This document shows positions 36,289 through 46,752 of a DNA stretch of 64,000 nucleotides, one piece after another. Within the stretch, counting starts at the first letter, position 1. The number at the start of each line of letters is the position of its first letter. Origin of the DNA: Quercus robur (lineage: Eukaryota > Streptophyta > Magnoliopsida > Fagales > Fagaceae); contig NC_065537.1 of the NCBI RefSeq assembly GCF_932294415.1, positions 1,674,001-1,738,000 on the forward strand, in the 5' to 3' direction. A program made the translations under genes and the position numbers. The notes under the pieces were generated by a model. The model made no database searches and had not been told where the DNA came from. It worked only from the letters and a program-made list of their open reading frames with translations.

Positions 36289-36964
36289 GGGCCCGGCCCA
36301 AAAATGATGGGCTATTCCAAGCTCAGGCCCGTCCGAGGAGCGTCCTGTCCAACGAAAAGCCTCATATGAAGCGCTGTTCAACCCCGATAGCGTCAAGGAA
36401 ACCTGTCCGAGGAGTAACTCCTCCTCGGACATCACGAAGCCCAGACGAGAAACTCTGCTCAGCCATTTCAGCTCACCTTCCCCAACATAAAAAACAAATT
36501 AAATTCAAAATATCTCACGGAAGGCTACCACCACATTAATTGCGCCCCAACCACCCTCTTGGCCGCATTAATGAGGAAAAGACCCCTGAACAGTACCGCC
36601 TTGGCCTCTGCAACTCACAAAAGGTCTGATGAGGGCGTCTGATGGGACAGGTGCTCAAGTGGGTGCTTGGATGACTAACAGGTGTAAGGCTGGGATGAAA
36701 AGGAGAGAAATATATAATGTAATGAAGTCCCTCAAAGGAGGGACGGGAGAATTGTAAGAGGAACAAAAGAAATAAAACCAGACTAGAAGAATCCTTCTTT
36801 ACGTTCTTATTTCTCTCTGCAAACAGTACACTACATGCATCAGATTTGTTAGTTTCACTGAGGCCAAGCTCTTTAACCCATTCTCTACAAGTATTTATTG
36901 TGGGTTGTGCTTTGGGCCAAGGCCTGATCAACAGAAGTTGGACCAGGAAAATCGTGCAACCACA
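36285..36964 (+). repeat. Gypsy 5' LTR (680 bp)
   Basis: Starts TGTGGGGCCCGGCC, ends CAACCACA. A TATA-like AAATATATAATG lies near 36710 and AATAAA near 36771. A hairpin with 10-bp perfect arms, GTCCGAGGAG and CTCCTCGGAC, lies at 36405-36430. Confidence 0.95.
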
Positions 36965-36965
36965 A

Positions 36966-36983
36966 TTGGCGCCGTCTGTGGGA
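36966..36983 (+). other. Primer-binding site
   Basis: TTGGCGCCGTCTGTGGGA follows one base after the LTR. TGGCGCCGT matches the 3' end expected for tRNA-Asp over nine bases. The same site, with one change (TTGGCACCGTCTGTGGG), follows the LTR of the element at 57938. Confidence 0.65.
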
Positions 36984-37017
36984 AGAGCTAGGGCATCAGC
37001 TAGTGCAACAGTCGAGC

Positions 37018-39057
37018 ATGGAAGAACTAGATCCGTACCAGGAGGATCCTCACCAAGCCAACTCCCAACGAACACAACCCGCCGAGTCCCAGAGACAGAA
37101 TAATCCAACCAACCCAGGCGGCAGGGGGAATCGTGAGGGGAGTGCGCATACCACCCGGACTAGCCAGAGTCACACTCAGACAGGAAGTCATGTGTCTCAG
37201 AGGCGAAATAGTCACCAGGCCATGCAGCGGGAGATAGATGACTTAAAAAGGAAGTTACGACGTGTACAACGAAGACGATCTCCCTCTGACTCAGGTGAGT
37301 CTTCTAATGCGGAGGATATAAGCTACAGACGAAGGTCAAGGACCCTCCCAAGCGAGACCTTTTCTTATGTAAAGGAACCTCGCCCGGTACGGAAGTATGA
37401 GAGCCCACCCAGCAAAGGTTCGGGGAGCGACGCCATGAAGAAGGCGTTGGACCAGGTTTCAAGATCACCCTTCACGAATAGAATCGAAGGGGCTAAGATG
37501 CCAAGACGCTTCAACCAACCGGCGTTCGCCATTTATCACGGCAAAGCAGACCCGGTGGAGCACGTGAGTCAGTTTAATCAAAAGATGGCAATTTACTCGC
37601 AAAACGAGGCCCTGATGTGCAAAATCTTCCCTTCAAGCTTGGGATCGATGGCGATGAGATGGTTCAACAACCTGAAGACAAACTCCGTGGGCTCCTACAA
37701 GCAGCTCACCCAAGCTTTTTGCTCCCGTTTCATTACAAACACTAGAGTCCCTAGACCTCTCAGTTCGCTGCTGTCCTTGTCCATGCATGAAGGAGAAACC
37801 CTGAAAGCGTATTCGGATAGGTATTGGGAGGTGTATAACGATTTAGATGACAACCATGATAACATTGCCATCAGCACGTTCACAAGTGGCCTCCCCACCG
37901 CGCATGGCTTAAGGAAATCCCTCACCGGGAAACCAGCCACTGACGTCCAACAGCTGATGGATAGGATCGACAACTACAAAAGAGTGGAGGAGGATCAGCT
38001 GCAAGGGAAGGGCAAGGAAAAGGTCGTCCCCTTTAAGACAAATGACTTCAGAATGGAACGTCACAATCCTGGTCAGCCGAGGAGAGATTTTCCGCGACAG
38101 GCTGGGCAGAGCACCCCGCAAACAGTGAATACCGTATTCAGAGAGCCAGTACAACAAGTATTGGAGAAAATAAGGGATGAACCCTATTTCAGATGGCCGG
38201 GAAAGATGGCTGGAGACCCTGCCAATCGTAATCAGAACCTGTACTGCCAATATCATCAAGACCACGGGCATACTACTGAGGACTGCAGGAGTCTGTGGAA
38301 TCACCTAGATCAATTGGTCCGAGAAGGAAGGCTACGTCACCTGCTGCACCCATCAAGCGGCCATCCCGGCCAAGCAGCACAAGAGCCTCGAAGGGACGTG
38401 TCTTTAAGACCCCCCACCGGGACGATACATGTCATCCTCGCTGCACCAGGAAGAACTGGGCCGCCCATCCCAAGGGTATTAGCCGTGGATCATTTCCCCT
38501 ACATGGGCAGGCAAAGAGAACCCAAGAGGTTAAAAAAGGGAAGCTCTTTGATACTGGGATTCTCGGATGAGGATAAAGAAGGAACAATTCAACCTCACGA
38601 TGATGCCTTGGTGGTCACCTTGCGGATTGGGGGTTTTGATGTTAAAAGGGTGTTAGTAGATTCGGGAAGTGCGGTGGAGATAATGTACCCCGACTTATAC
38701 AAGGGGCTAAACTTGACACCAGAAGATTTAACAGCTTATAATTCCCCCCTCCTCAGCTTTGAGGGGAAGCTTGTCACGCCAAAGGGGCTAATCCGACTGC
38801 CCGTACAGACCGGGGCGGAAGTGGTGGAGGTGAATTTTATCGTGGTCGACGCTTATTCACCCTACACTGCGATAGTTGCAAGGCCATGGATCCACAGCCT
38901 AGAGGCCGTCACCTCCACACTTCACCAGAAAGTGAAATACCCATCCCAAGGACGAATAGAAGAGATCCGTGGAGATCAGGCCGTGGCCAGGAAGTGTGTG
39001 GTGGCCGCCGTTTTACATCGGCCCTTGGTCGAGACCTCGGACTCAAAAAGCTTATAG
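37018..39057 (+). CDS. gag-pro: Gypsy (Tat) gag-protease
   Basis: 679 codons from the first in-frame ATG (37018). An Arg/Ser-rich, charged N-terminus (about residues 1-140) is followed by the capsid-like retrotransposon gag domain (about 165-330; FNQPAFAIYHGKADPVEHV, AMRWFNNL, FITNTRVPRPLSSLLSL), a Cys/His knuckle CQYHQDHGHTTEDC at about residue 410, and an aspartic protease with DSGS at residue 548. It forms the particle and cuts the polyprotein. It ends at TAG (39055-39057), in the same frame as pol. The frame is fully open, in keeping with the young insertion. Confidence 0.9.
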   Translation: MEELDPYQEDPHQANSQRTQPAESQRQNNPTNPGGRGNREGSAHTTRTSQSHTQTGSHVSQRRNSHQAMQREIDDLKRKLRRVQRRRSPSDSGESSNAEDISYRRRSRTLPSETFSYVKEPRPVRKYESPPSKGSGSDAMKKALDQVSRSPFTNRIEGAKMPRRFNQPAFAIYHGKADPVEHVSQFNQKMAIYSQNEALMCKIFPSSLGSMAMRWFNNLKTNSVGSYKQLTQAFCSRFITNTRVPRPLSSLLSLSMHEGETLKAYSDRYWEVYNDLDDNHDNIAISTFTSGLPTAHGLRKSLTGKPATDVQQLMDRIDNYKRVEEDQLQGKGKEKVVPFKTNDFRMERHNPGQPRRDFPRQAGQSTPQTVNTVFREPVQQVLEKIRDEPYFRWPGKMAGDPANRNQNLYCQYHQDHGHTTEDCRSLWNHLDQLVREGRLRHLLHPSSGHPGQAAQEPRRDVSLRPPTGTIHVILAAPGRTGPPIPRVLAVDHFPYMGRQREPKRLKKGSSLILGFSDEDKEGTIQPHDDALVVTLRIGGFDVKRVLVDSGSAVEIMYPDLYKGLNLTPEDLTAYNSPLLSFEGKLVTPKGLIRLPVQTGAEVVEVNFIVVDAYSPYTAIVARPWIHSLEAVTSTLHQKVKYPSQGRIEEIRGDQAVARKCVVAAVLHRPLVETSDSKSL

Positions 39058-39063
39058 CAACCA
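39055..39063 (+). promoter_or_regulatory. Amber codon in leaky context between gag-pro and pol
   Basis: TAG is followed by CAACCA, which fits the CAR-YYA context known from tobamovirus-type stop readthrough. pol continues in the same frame with no further stop, and its only early start is a non-ATG codon. Readthrough is therefore the likely way pol is made; that is inference. Confidence 0.6.
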
Positions 39064-42000
39064 GCCTCCTCGGTGAAGCATAACGAGGGGCTGGCCGAGG
39101 AGATGAGGTGTGAAGGCCTAGATAAGATTGCTGTCAGCGATGACCCGGAGAAGTTCTTTCAGGTCGGCTCCGAATTGCCCTCTCAAGAAAAGGAGGAACT
39201 GGTCAGATTTCTCAGGGAAAACGTCGATGTATTCGCTTGGGACGCCTACGATGCCCCGGGAGTCGAGCCCAGCCTTATTTGTCACCACTTGAACGTCAAC
39301 CCCTCTTCTACTCCGAGGAAGCAGCCACCCCGACGCCCTTCAAAGGAGCACGCTAGTGCCGTGAGAGACGAGGTGGCAAAATTAAAAAGGGCAGGGGCTA
39401 TCAAAGAGGTCTTTTATCCCGAATGGTTGGCAAACACAGTGGTGGTAAGGAAGAAGACGGGGAAGTGGAGGGTCTGCGTAGACTTCACGGACCTGAACAA
39501 GGCGTGCCCCAAGGACCCATTCCCCCTACCCAAAATTGACCGATTGGTGGACGCAACCGTGGGGCACCCTCGAATGAGTTTCCTGGACGCCTTCCAAGGC
39601 TATCATCAGATACCCCTTGCGCTAGAGGACCAAGAGAAAACGGCTTTCATGACGCCCATCGGAAATTATCATTATAAGGTGATGCCTTTTGGGCTAAAGA
39701 ATGCGGGTTCGACATACCAAAGGATGATGACTCGGATGTTCGAGCCACAACTGGGCAAAATCATTGAGGTGTATATAGACGATATGGTCGTGAAGAGCAA
39801 AAGGGTGTCCGAACACGTGAAAGACTTTGGAACCATCTTCGCTATCTTGAGGGAGCATCGCTTGCGGCTAAATGCCTCCAAATGCTCGTTCGGAGTCGGG
39901 TCTGGGAAATTCCTAGGGTACATGGTCACCCACAGGGGAATAGAAGTAAGTCCTGACCAAATCAAAGCCATTAACAGCCTACAGACTCCTCGGAACCCGA
40001 AGGAAGTGCAGAAGCTCACTGGCATGATTGCGGCGTTAAGCCGGTTCATATCACGATCGGCGGATCGATGTCGGCCTTTTTACCTGCTGCTGAACAAGTG
40101 GAAGGAGTTCAAATGGTCGGAGGATTGCGTTCAGGCTTTCCAGCAGCTTAAAGACTACCTGTCCCGACCACCCATCATGTCCAGTCCTGAGGCAGACGAG
40201 GTGCTGTTTGCCTACATCGCCGTAGCTCCCCACGCCGTAAGCCTGGTACTAATACGGGATGACAATGGGGTACAGCGGCCGGTGTACTATGTGAGCAGGT
40301 CACTACATGAAGCCGAGGTGCGATACCTACCCTTAGAGAAGGCAATTTTGGCGATAGTGCATGCAACCCGGAAGCTTCCTCATTACTTTCAGGCGCACAC
40401 GGTCATCGTCCTGACTCAGCTTCCACTTCGAGCCGTGCTTCGAAGTGCGGACTACACAGGAAGGATCGCCATGTGGAGTGCTCTTCTGGGGGCTTTTGAT
40501 ATTAAATATATGCCCAGACCCTCCATCAAAGGACAGGTCCTCGCGGACTTGGTAGCAGAATTTGCTGAGCCCTCTATAGAAACGGTGACTGAGAAGAAAG
40601 ATCTGTGCGGAAAACTGGTCGGCGCGATTTCGGCCGGGGAAGCCATGCATTGGAAGGTCTACGTAGATGGTGCGGCCAACCAGAGAGGATCAGGAGTTGG
40701 GATAGTTTTAATATCGCCAGACGGCGCTGTCATTGAAAAGTCATTACGACTCGGATTCTCGGCTACGAACAATGAAGCCGAATACGAAGCCTTACTTCAG
40801 GGAATGGCAATGGTTCAAAGGTTAGGTGGAAGAATAATAGAGGCCTTCTCGGACTCCAGATTAGTGGTCGGACAAGTGATGGGAGAACTGGAAGCTCGAG
40901 ATACTAGGATGCAAGAGTATCTGGGACAAGTCAAACGGCTACAGGAGAGCTTTGAATCCTTCAGTTTGACACATATCTCCAGGAGCGTAAACACTCATGC
41001 AGACTCGCTGGCCACTCTTGCCACGTCCTCGGCACGTAATTTGCCACGAGTAATCCTAGTCGAAGATCTAGTTAAGGCCAGTCCCATCAGTGGAAACCTG
41101 ACCCAAGTCCATCAGATAAGACAGAGCCCCAGTTGGATGGACCCCCTAAGGAATTTCCTCCAAAATGAGGTCCTACCGGAGGAAAGACTAGAAGCCGAGA
41201 AGATACGTAGAAAGGCTCCTCGTTTTTGGCTATCAGAGGACCACCAGCTCTATCGGCGCTCATATTCTGGACCGTACCTGCTCTGCGTACATCCAGAGGA
41301 GTCCGAGTCTCTTCTTGAAGAGTTGCATGAGGGAGTATGTGGAAGTCACACCGGAGGAAGATCGCTGGCGCACAGGGCACTCACTCAAGGATACTGGTGG
41401 CTGAACATGCAGAGACAAGCCCAGGAATACGCTAAGAAATGCGATCAGTGCCAAAGATTCGCCCCAAATATCCACCAACCCGGAGGGGTTCTCAACCCAC
41501 TCTCCAGTCCATGGCCATTCGCGCAATGGGGTCTTGATATTGTCGGACCTTTCCCCAAGGCTGCGGGGAACAAGCGATACATAATAGTCGGAACCGATTA
41601 CTTCACTAAATGGGTGGAGGCTGAGCCTTTGGCCAACATCAGGGACGTGGACGCCCAGAAATTCATCTGGAAGAACATTATCACCCGCTTCGGAACTCCG
41701 AGAACACTCATTTCTGACAATGGTCTTCAGTTCGACAGCAAGAATTTTAGGGAGTATTGCCGCGAGTTTGGGATCATTAATCGATATTCCACTCCCGCAT
41801 ACCCCCAGGGAAATGGGCAAGTTGAGGCCGTGAACAAGGTCATAGTGAACGGGTTGAAGAAAAGACTGGATGAGTCAAAGGGGAGGTGGGTAGAAGAACT
41901 ACCGCACGTCTTATGGACATATCGGACAACGCCGCGGCGTTCCACCGGTGAAACTCCCTTCTCAATGACTTACGGGGCAGAGGCAGTGCTTCCAATCGAG

Positions 42001-42372
42001 AACAACTTCCCCACGTTAAGGTCTAATTCGTTTACCCCAGGTGATAACGATGAGTTGTTAGGAAGCAGTCTGGACCTAGCCGAAGAAAGAAGGGAAAAGG
42101 CCACGATTCACATGGCCTATTATCACCAGAAGCTAAGACAAGGATATGATGCTAACGTCAAACTGCGGCCTCTGGGTCCAGGTGATCTCGTGATGAGGAA
42201 GATTCTTGGCAGCGCAAAGAACCCCTCTTGGGGCAAGTTGGGGCCCAATTGGGAGGGACCTTACCGTATCACATCCGTGGCCGGAATAGGCGCCTACTAC
42301 CTGGAGGATTTGGATGAAAAAGCTGTACCTCGACCATGGAATGTAAATAACCTCAGGAGGTATTATTATTAA
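39058..42372 (+). CDS. pol: Gypsy (Tat) pol: RT, two RNase H domains, integrase
   Basis: Open from just after the amber codon to TAA at 42370-42372. Counting residues from 39073: reverse transcriptase with DFTDLNKACPKDPFPLP and YIDD at 234-237; a gypsy RNase H remnant (about 365-490); a second, archaeal-type RNase H from about 525 (WKVYVDGAANQRGSG, NNEAEYEALLQG, SDSRLVVGQV, HADSLATLA); then integrase with its HHCC finger (about 745-795), catalytic Asp in LDIVGPF and SDNG, and Glu in QGNGQVEAVNK. The C-terminus has GPYRI but no chromodomain. Copying RNA to DNA and inserting it are its roles. The dual RNase H defines the Tat lineage. Confidence 0.92.
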   Translation, partial: QPASSVKHNEGLAEEMRCEGLDKIAVSDDPEKFFQVGSELPSQEKEELVRFLRENVDVFAWDAYDAPGVEPSLICHHLNVNPSSTPRKQPPRRPSKEHASAVRDEVAKLKRAGAIKEVFYPEWLANTVVVRKKTGKWRVCVDFTDLNKACPKDPFPLPKIDRLVDATVGHPRMSFLDAFQGYHQIPLALEDQEKTAFMTPIGNYHYKVMPFGLKNAGSTYQRMMTRMFEPQLGKIIEVYIDDMVVKSKRVSEHVKDFGTIFAILREHRLRLNASKCSFGVGSGKFLGYMVTHRGIEVSPDQIKAINSLQTPRNPKEVQKLTGMIAALSRFISRSADRCRPFYLLLNKWKEFKWSEDCVQAFQQLKDYLSRPPIMSSPEADEVLFAYIAVAPHAVSLVLIRDDNGVQRPVYYVSRSLHEAEVRYLPLEKAILAIVHATRKLPHYFQAHTVIVLTQLPLRAVLRSADYTGRIAMWSALLGAFDIKYMPRPSIKGQVLADLVAEFAEPSIETVTEKKDLCGKLVGAISAGEAMHWKVYVDGAANQRGSGVGIVLISPDGAVIEKSLRLGFSATNNEAEYEALLQGMAMVQRLGGRIIEAFSDSRLVVGQVMGELEARDTRMQEYLGQVKRLQESFESFSLTHISRSVNTHADSLATLATSSARNLPRVILVEDLVKASPISGNLTQVHQIRQSPSWMDPLRNFLQNEVLPEERLEAEKIRRKAPRFWLSEDHQLYRRSYSGPYLLCVHPEESESLLEELHEGVCGSHTGGRSLAHRALTQGYWWLNMQRQAQEYAKKCDQCQRFAPNIHQPGGVLNPLSSPWPFAQWGLDIVGPFPKAAGNKRYIIVGTDYFTKWVEAEPLANIRDVDAQKFIWKNIITRFGTPRTLISDNGLQFDSKNFREYCREFGIINRYSTPAYPQGNGQVEAVNKVIVNGLKKRLDESKGRWVEELPHVLWTYRTTPRRSTGETPFSMTYGAEAVLPIENNFPTLRSNSFTPGDNDELLGSSLDLAEERREKATIHMAYYHQKLRQGYDANVKLRPLGPGDLVMRKILGSAKNPSWGKLGPNWEGPYRITSVAGIGAYYLEDLDEKAVPRPWNVNNLRRYYY

Positions 42373-42445
42373 TAAGAATGGTTTAGCATATGTTCTCTTT
42401 CATGACTATTTGCCGCTTCCCAGTCTACGTTACAATTATTTATAA

Positions 42446-42770
42446 GTTTTAAACAGAACCCAAGTCCTGCATGGCTCCTCGGACCACAGACTTGGGGAAA
42501 ATTGTTACTTAAGCCACCTATTTATAGGTTTTAAACAAAACCAAAGTCCTGCATGGCTCCTCGGACCACAGACTTTTGGGGAAGTTATTACTCATGACAG
42601 CTCATAGTTTTAAACAGAACCTAAGTCCTGTATGGCTCCTCGGACCACAGGCTCTAGGGGAAATTATTACTCATGACAAGTCACAGTTTTAAGCTGAACC
42701 TAAGTCCTGCCTGGCTCCTCGGACCATAGACTTTTGGGGAGATTATTACTTATGATAGATGGGGAGATCA
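42446..42770 (+). repeat. Four ~75-85-bp tandem repeats after pol
   Basis: Units start near 42447, 42532, 42606 and 42687. Each has a TTTTAAACAGAACC-like start and TGGCTCCTCGGACCA. A related repeat array lies in the non-autonomous element at 58860-59150. Tandem repeats in this position are known in Tat elements such as Retand. Confidence 0.85.
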
Positions 42771-43008
42771 TTATTTAGAGTAAATCACTTTTAATACATG
42801 CGCACAGTCTAGCATCATCTCGACCCTCAAATGAGCAACCCAAAAACCCATTTTCATTTTTACCGTTTGCCTGTATCTACCTCGTTATAAAGGTTTAAAC
42901 GCTATCGACGTACATTTTTAATAAACAAAACGAACATTTCATATTGACATTCCGAGTACATTAAAAAGAGAGTTCCTTACAAAAGAATGAAAAAACAAGA
43001 CAACTCTC

Positions 43009-43050
<42 letters not shown>
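43009..43050. repeat. Poly-A run
   Basis: About 38 A residues just beyond the 3' end of the antisense gene, inside the gypsy element. Confidence 0.9.
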
Positions 43051-43053
<3 letters not shown>

Positions 43054-43080
43054 ATTCACTAAGGTTGAAAACCTATAAGG

Positions 43081-45538
43081 CTAAGCTTCAGCGGGAGGAT
43101 CTTCTTTCTGCTCGGGCTGAGGAGGAGGAGCCTCAACGGTAGAGTCAGTGGCAGGATCCTTAGCCACATCAGGCACAAGTACGGCATCAGGCACCGCCAG
43201 GTCTTGCTCCGAAGTGACTTGGGCTTCATCAGGGTTAACTCGGATCTCCGGAGGATAGAAGATGCTCTCGGGCAATCTTAATGCCGAATCCGCAGGAACT
43301 CCTGCAGCGTCGAGAGCATGAGCCCATGAAATGTCGCAGTACTCCCTGCACACCTCAGGGATCTCCTCAGATAACCTGGCCTCAGTCTCTTCGGCCCCAA
43401 GCTGGCGAGCAGCATTCTTCTCGGCCTCCGTGGCCTCTCGGATCAGCTGGACTTCCTCCCTTGCCAGCCTCAGTTCATCCTCCACCTTTTGCAGGGCAGT
43501 CCTCAGATCCTGCACTGCCTGCCTCTCGGTGTTAAGGTTAAGCTGAGCCGTGTACAGTTGTTTGCGTTGGTCCTCCGCCTGATCCTCGGCAGTCTTTAGG
43601 CCGGCCTCTGCACTTTTACGTCGGTTCTCCGAATCCTTGAACTCAGCCGTGAGTTTAGTGTGATCATGCCTAAGGGACCCCAAGGCTTTCTCCACCTCTG
43701 TCCGAGCCTGGGTCTCAGCCTCAGCCAGATTACGGCTACTACGGCAAAACTCCTCGGCCACAAAGACCTGCTGAGTAATCTGCGGACAAAACAAGAGCGT
43801 ACTTAAAAGAAAAGTATATAATCTAACGGGAGCAAGTAAATGATCAAAGCAGTAAAAAGATTACTTACCAGCGCGAGATCCCTCTTAAGGGATAGGAAGA
43901 GCTCGGACTGAGTGCACCGCCTGTAAGCCTCCATGTCCCTAGGAAGAAGTAGGGGCTGCTCTAAGGCCTCCGCCACGTACCCCGCCCGGCCACGATTATA
44001 CTCTCGGACCGAAGCAGTGTAAGGAATGGCGAGCCCATCCAGCTCCAACTTTGGGTCCCATGGACGAAGGGCAGTGCGCACTTCAGCAAGGTTCCCCTCA
44101 TCCCTACTGTCCGAGGAGGTGCCCCTTCTGCTCCTTGGCGCCCGTGTAGTTTTCTGCTGCTTGGTCGGCTGGACAGCCACCTCGCCTTCCTCTGGCGTGT
44201 CCACCGGCCTCTTCTTCTTCAGGTCCGGGATAACCTTAAGACCAAAGTCCGAGACGCCTTAGGGAACCACAGGGGGAAGGGTTTTGACCTTTGATGGACT
44301 TGGGCCCTTCGATGGCTGAACCTGTGATGACTGACCTTTCCCCCGAGATGTCATCAGCTCCTTTAGAGACTTTCCCTTTCCTGCCATGGGCTCTACCTCT
44401 TCGTCTGAGGTATCGTCCGAGCAGATAACAATTGGGGGAACACCAACTGTAGAATGTCGGTCCTGCTCGGCTTCGGGATTGGAAGGCTCCCCTAAAGGAT
44501 TTTGCTGAATTTCCTCCTCGAAGTAAAACTCGTCTATTTCTGCCTCAAGAGAAAGACGGGAAGATTCAGTTTCTTCTTCAATCAGAGCAGCCGCGCCAGG
44601 CTCATTTACCGGAGGAAGCTGCTCCGCTAAGTAAGGATTCCTGACCCCAGGCAGCACTACTGGTGGCAAATCGTGTGGAGCTAGGAACCCGTCTCGGGAC
44701 ACGTCAATCCTAGCCAACCTCGGACTGCCCGCCCTTATAACGTGACCAATTGCTTGGAAAGCCCTGCTCAGAGGTTGATAGCCCAAAACCAAATGGGCCG
44801 CACGCAACTGTCTGTCCTCGGTAACGTAAATCTCCGACCTGAGAAGATAATTCAGCGCTGGCACATTCGTAAGGTCTATCCGAGGAGCGACGTGAATTTT
44901 TTCTGCGAACAACCAAGAAAAGTGAGGTCAGGTCATGAAATTTTCCAATTACAAAGAAAGCAAAAAATATATATAATAATAATCCCTCAACACTAAATCC
45001 TTTCCCCAAAAAGGACCAATCCTAAGAGCGCCGCACCTGGTTTTCCTGCCCGAGTTGGACAGTGAATACCGTCAAACCACTCCCCAGAAGCAATGAGGAA
45101 GTCATCCTTCACGGTCTTATTGGAAACTGGAAGACAAGAGATCAACCTAACGACCTCGTTCCGGGATTTAAGATAATACCCATCATCCCCAAGGCGATGG
45201 CATTCGTACAAATAGGCCACATCATGCCAAGTGAGGTCTAGATTCATCCGCTCGCTTAAGACATCTACACAGCCTAATATCTTGAACATATTTGGGGCAC
45301 ACTGATACGGCGTCAACCTATGGTTGAACAGGTATTCCCTTGTGATCCTGTGCATGAGAAGTGTCATCCCTCCCTCTATGAAAGCAATCATGGGGATAAC
45401 GACTTCTCCTTCAACTCTATCGGTCAATATTCCTTCAAGAGGACAGTGCCGCAGCCCAACCCTCGGGGGAATGTGGTATTTAGCCCTAAAGGCTTCCATA
45501 GCGGCAGGAGTTTTTACTAATTTTTCGAATCTACCCAT
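43081..45538 (-). pseudogene. Antisense spliced gene of the gypsy element (one internal stop)
   Basis: On the minus strand three exons join in frame: 45538-45037 (starts MGRFEKLVKTPAAMEAF), 44902-43869 and 43779-43081, with donors CCAG|GTGCGG and CTG|GTAAGT and acceptors TTCGCAG and CCGCAG. The sum is 2235 nt, 744 codons plus stop, broken only by one TAA at 44259-44261. The N-terminal part (YHIPPRVGLRHCPLEG, FIEGGMTLLMHRITREYL) resembles the putative gypsy-type transposon domain (Pfam Transposase_28) found in plant antisense ORFs. The middle is acidic and Pro-rich. The last exon is a long Ala/Glu/Arg coiled coil. Extra antisense ORFs are known in Tat elements; function is unknown. The stop may be a recent mutation or a real end. 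Confidence 0.75.
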
Positions 45539-45806
45539 CTGAACTGAACTGAGGAAATGAAAGTAGAGACTGGAAAGAAAAGTAGAGTCCGAGGAAGAAA
45601 TTGAAACGGAGAGAAAGGCGAAATGTACTGGTACCTTCACAAGACGCTCAAGGGGACGCCTAGGAATCTCTCTTGGACGAGGCGCTTCACAAGAACGGCT
45701 ACGGCGGCGTAACGGACGCAAGTGTTCGTATATCTCTGGAGTTCTCTGGAGCCTTCTGGGGTTTGTGAAATGCAGATGAAAAAAGAAACTGAGCCCCGCT
45801 GACGTC

Positions 45807-45813
45807 TTATATA
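45807..45813 (-). promoter_or_regulatory. TATA box of antisense gene
   Basis: The minus strand reads GCTATATAAGACGTC, about 270 bases before the ATG at 45538. It fits a plant TATA box in position and sequence and suggests the antisense gene has its own promoter. Confidence 0.5.
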
Positions 45814-46062
45814 GCAGGGAGGAGAGAGAAAAGATCATCCCTGCCTAAAAATACGAGAAAGAAACGATGGCCGTTCGATTCACACCAAGCCGTTGGATGA
45901 AGGGAACATAACGCCTCCAGAAGTTAATGACCACGTCTCGTAAATTGTGGCGCGTCAAAAGTAACGGTCCGTACGCGCACCCCACGATCTCCTTATTTCC
46001 CTCCACTCACAAATATCAAAACCCCGCTTTTCTCCTCGGAGGGAGGTTAAAACCGCAGTTTT

Positions 46063-46070
46063 GAGGGGCT
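46063..46070 (+). other. Polypurine tract
   Basis: GAGGGGCT lies just before the 3' LTR; the other Tat-like element has TTGAGAGGCTAT in the same place. Confidence 0.6.
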
Positions 46071-46072
46071 AT

Positions 46073-46752
46073 TGTGGGGCCCGGCCCAAAAATGATGGGC
46101 TATTCCAAGCTCAGGCCCGTCCGAGGAGCGTCCTGTCCAACGAAAAGCCTCATATGAAGCGCTGTTCAACCCCGATAGCGTCAAGGAAACCTGTCCGAGG
46201 AGTAACTCCTCCTCGGACATCACGAAGCCCAGACGAGAAACTCTGCTCAGCCATTTCAGCTCACCTTCCCCAACATAAAAAACAAATTAAATTCAAAATA
46301 TCTCACGGAAGGCTACCACCACATTAATTGCGCCCCAACCACCCTCTTGGCCGCATTAATGAGGAAAAGACCCCTGAACAGTACCGCCTTGGCCTCTGCA
46401 ACTCACAAAAGGTCTGATGAGGGCGTCTGATGGGACAGGTGCTCAAGTGGGTGCTTGGATGACTAACAGGTGTAAGGCTGGGATGAAAAGGAGAGAAATA
46501 TATAATGTAATGAAGTCCCTCAAAGGAGGGACGGGAGAATTGTAAGAGGAACAAAAGAAATAAAACCAGACTAGAAGAATCCTTCTTTACGTTCTTATTT
46601 CTCTCTGCAAACAGTACACTACATGCATCAGATTTGTTAGTTTCACTGAGGCCAAGCTCTTTAACCCATTCTCTACAAGTATTTATTGTGGGTTGTGCTT
46701 TGGGTCAAGGCCTGATCAACAGAAGTTGGGCCAGGAAAATCGTGCAACCACA
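46073..46752 (+). repeat. Gypsy 3' LTR (680 bp)
   Basis: Identical to the 5' LTR except for two transitions near its end (GGGTCAAGG for GGGCCAAGG and TTGGGCCAGG for TTGGACCAGG). Confidence 0.95.

Larger units (their letters stand above)
36285..46752 (+). mobile_element. Full-length Ty3/gypsy element, Tat lineage
   Basis: Two 680-bp LTRs, PBS, gag-pro, pol, tandem repeats, an antisense spliced gene, PPT, and a 5-bp duplication ATATA (36280-36284 and 46753-46757). Total 10,468 bp. pol has a second RNase H of archaeal type and no chromodomain, which places it in the Tat (Ogre/Retand-like) group. The LTRs differ at only 2 of 680 positions, so insertion is recent. It landed in a (TA)n tract within Helitron B. 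Confidence 0.93.

Noticed and set aside
36536..37108. 190-codon minus-strand frame over the 5' LTR and gag start
   Set aside because: Antisense to LTR and gag, Cys/Leu/Phe-rich, partly repeated at the 3' LTR; a shadow frame.
41260..41820. Long minus-strand frame within pol
   Set aside because: Antisense shadow of the integrase coding region.
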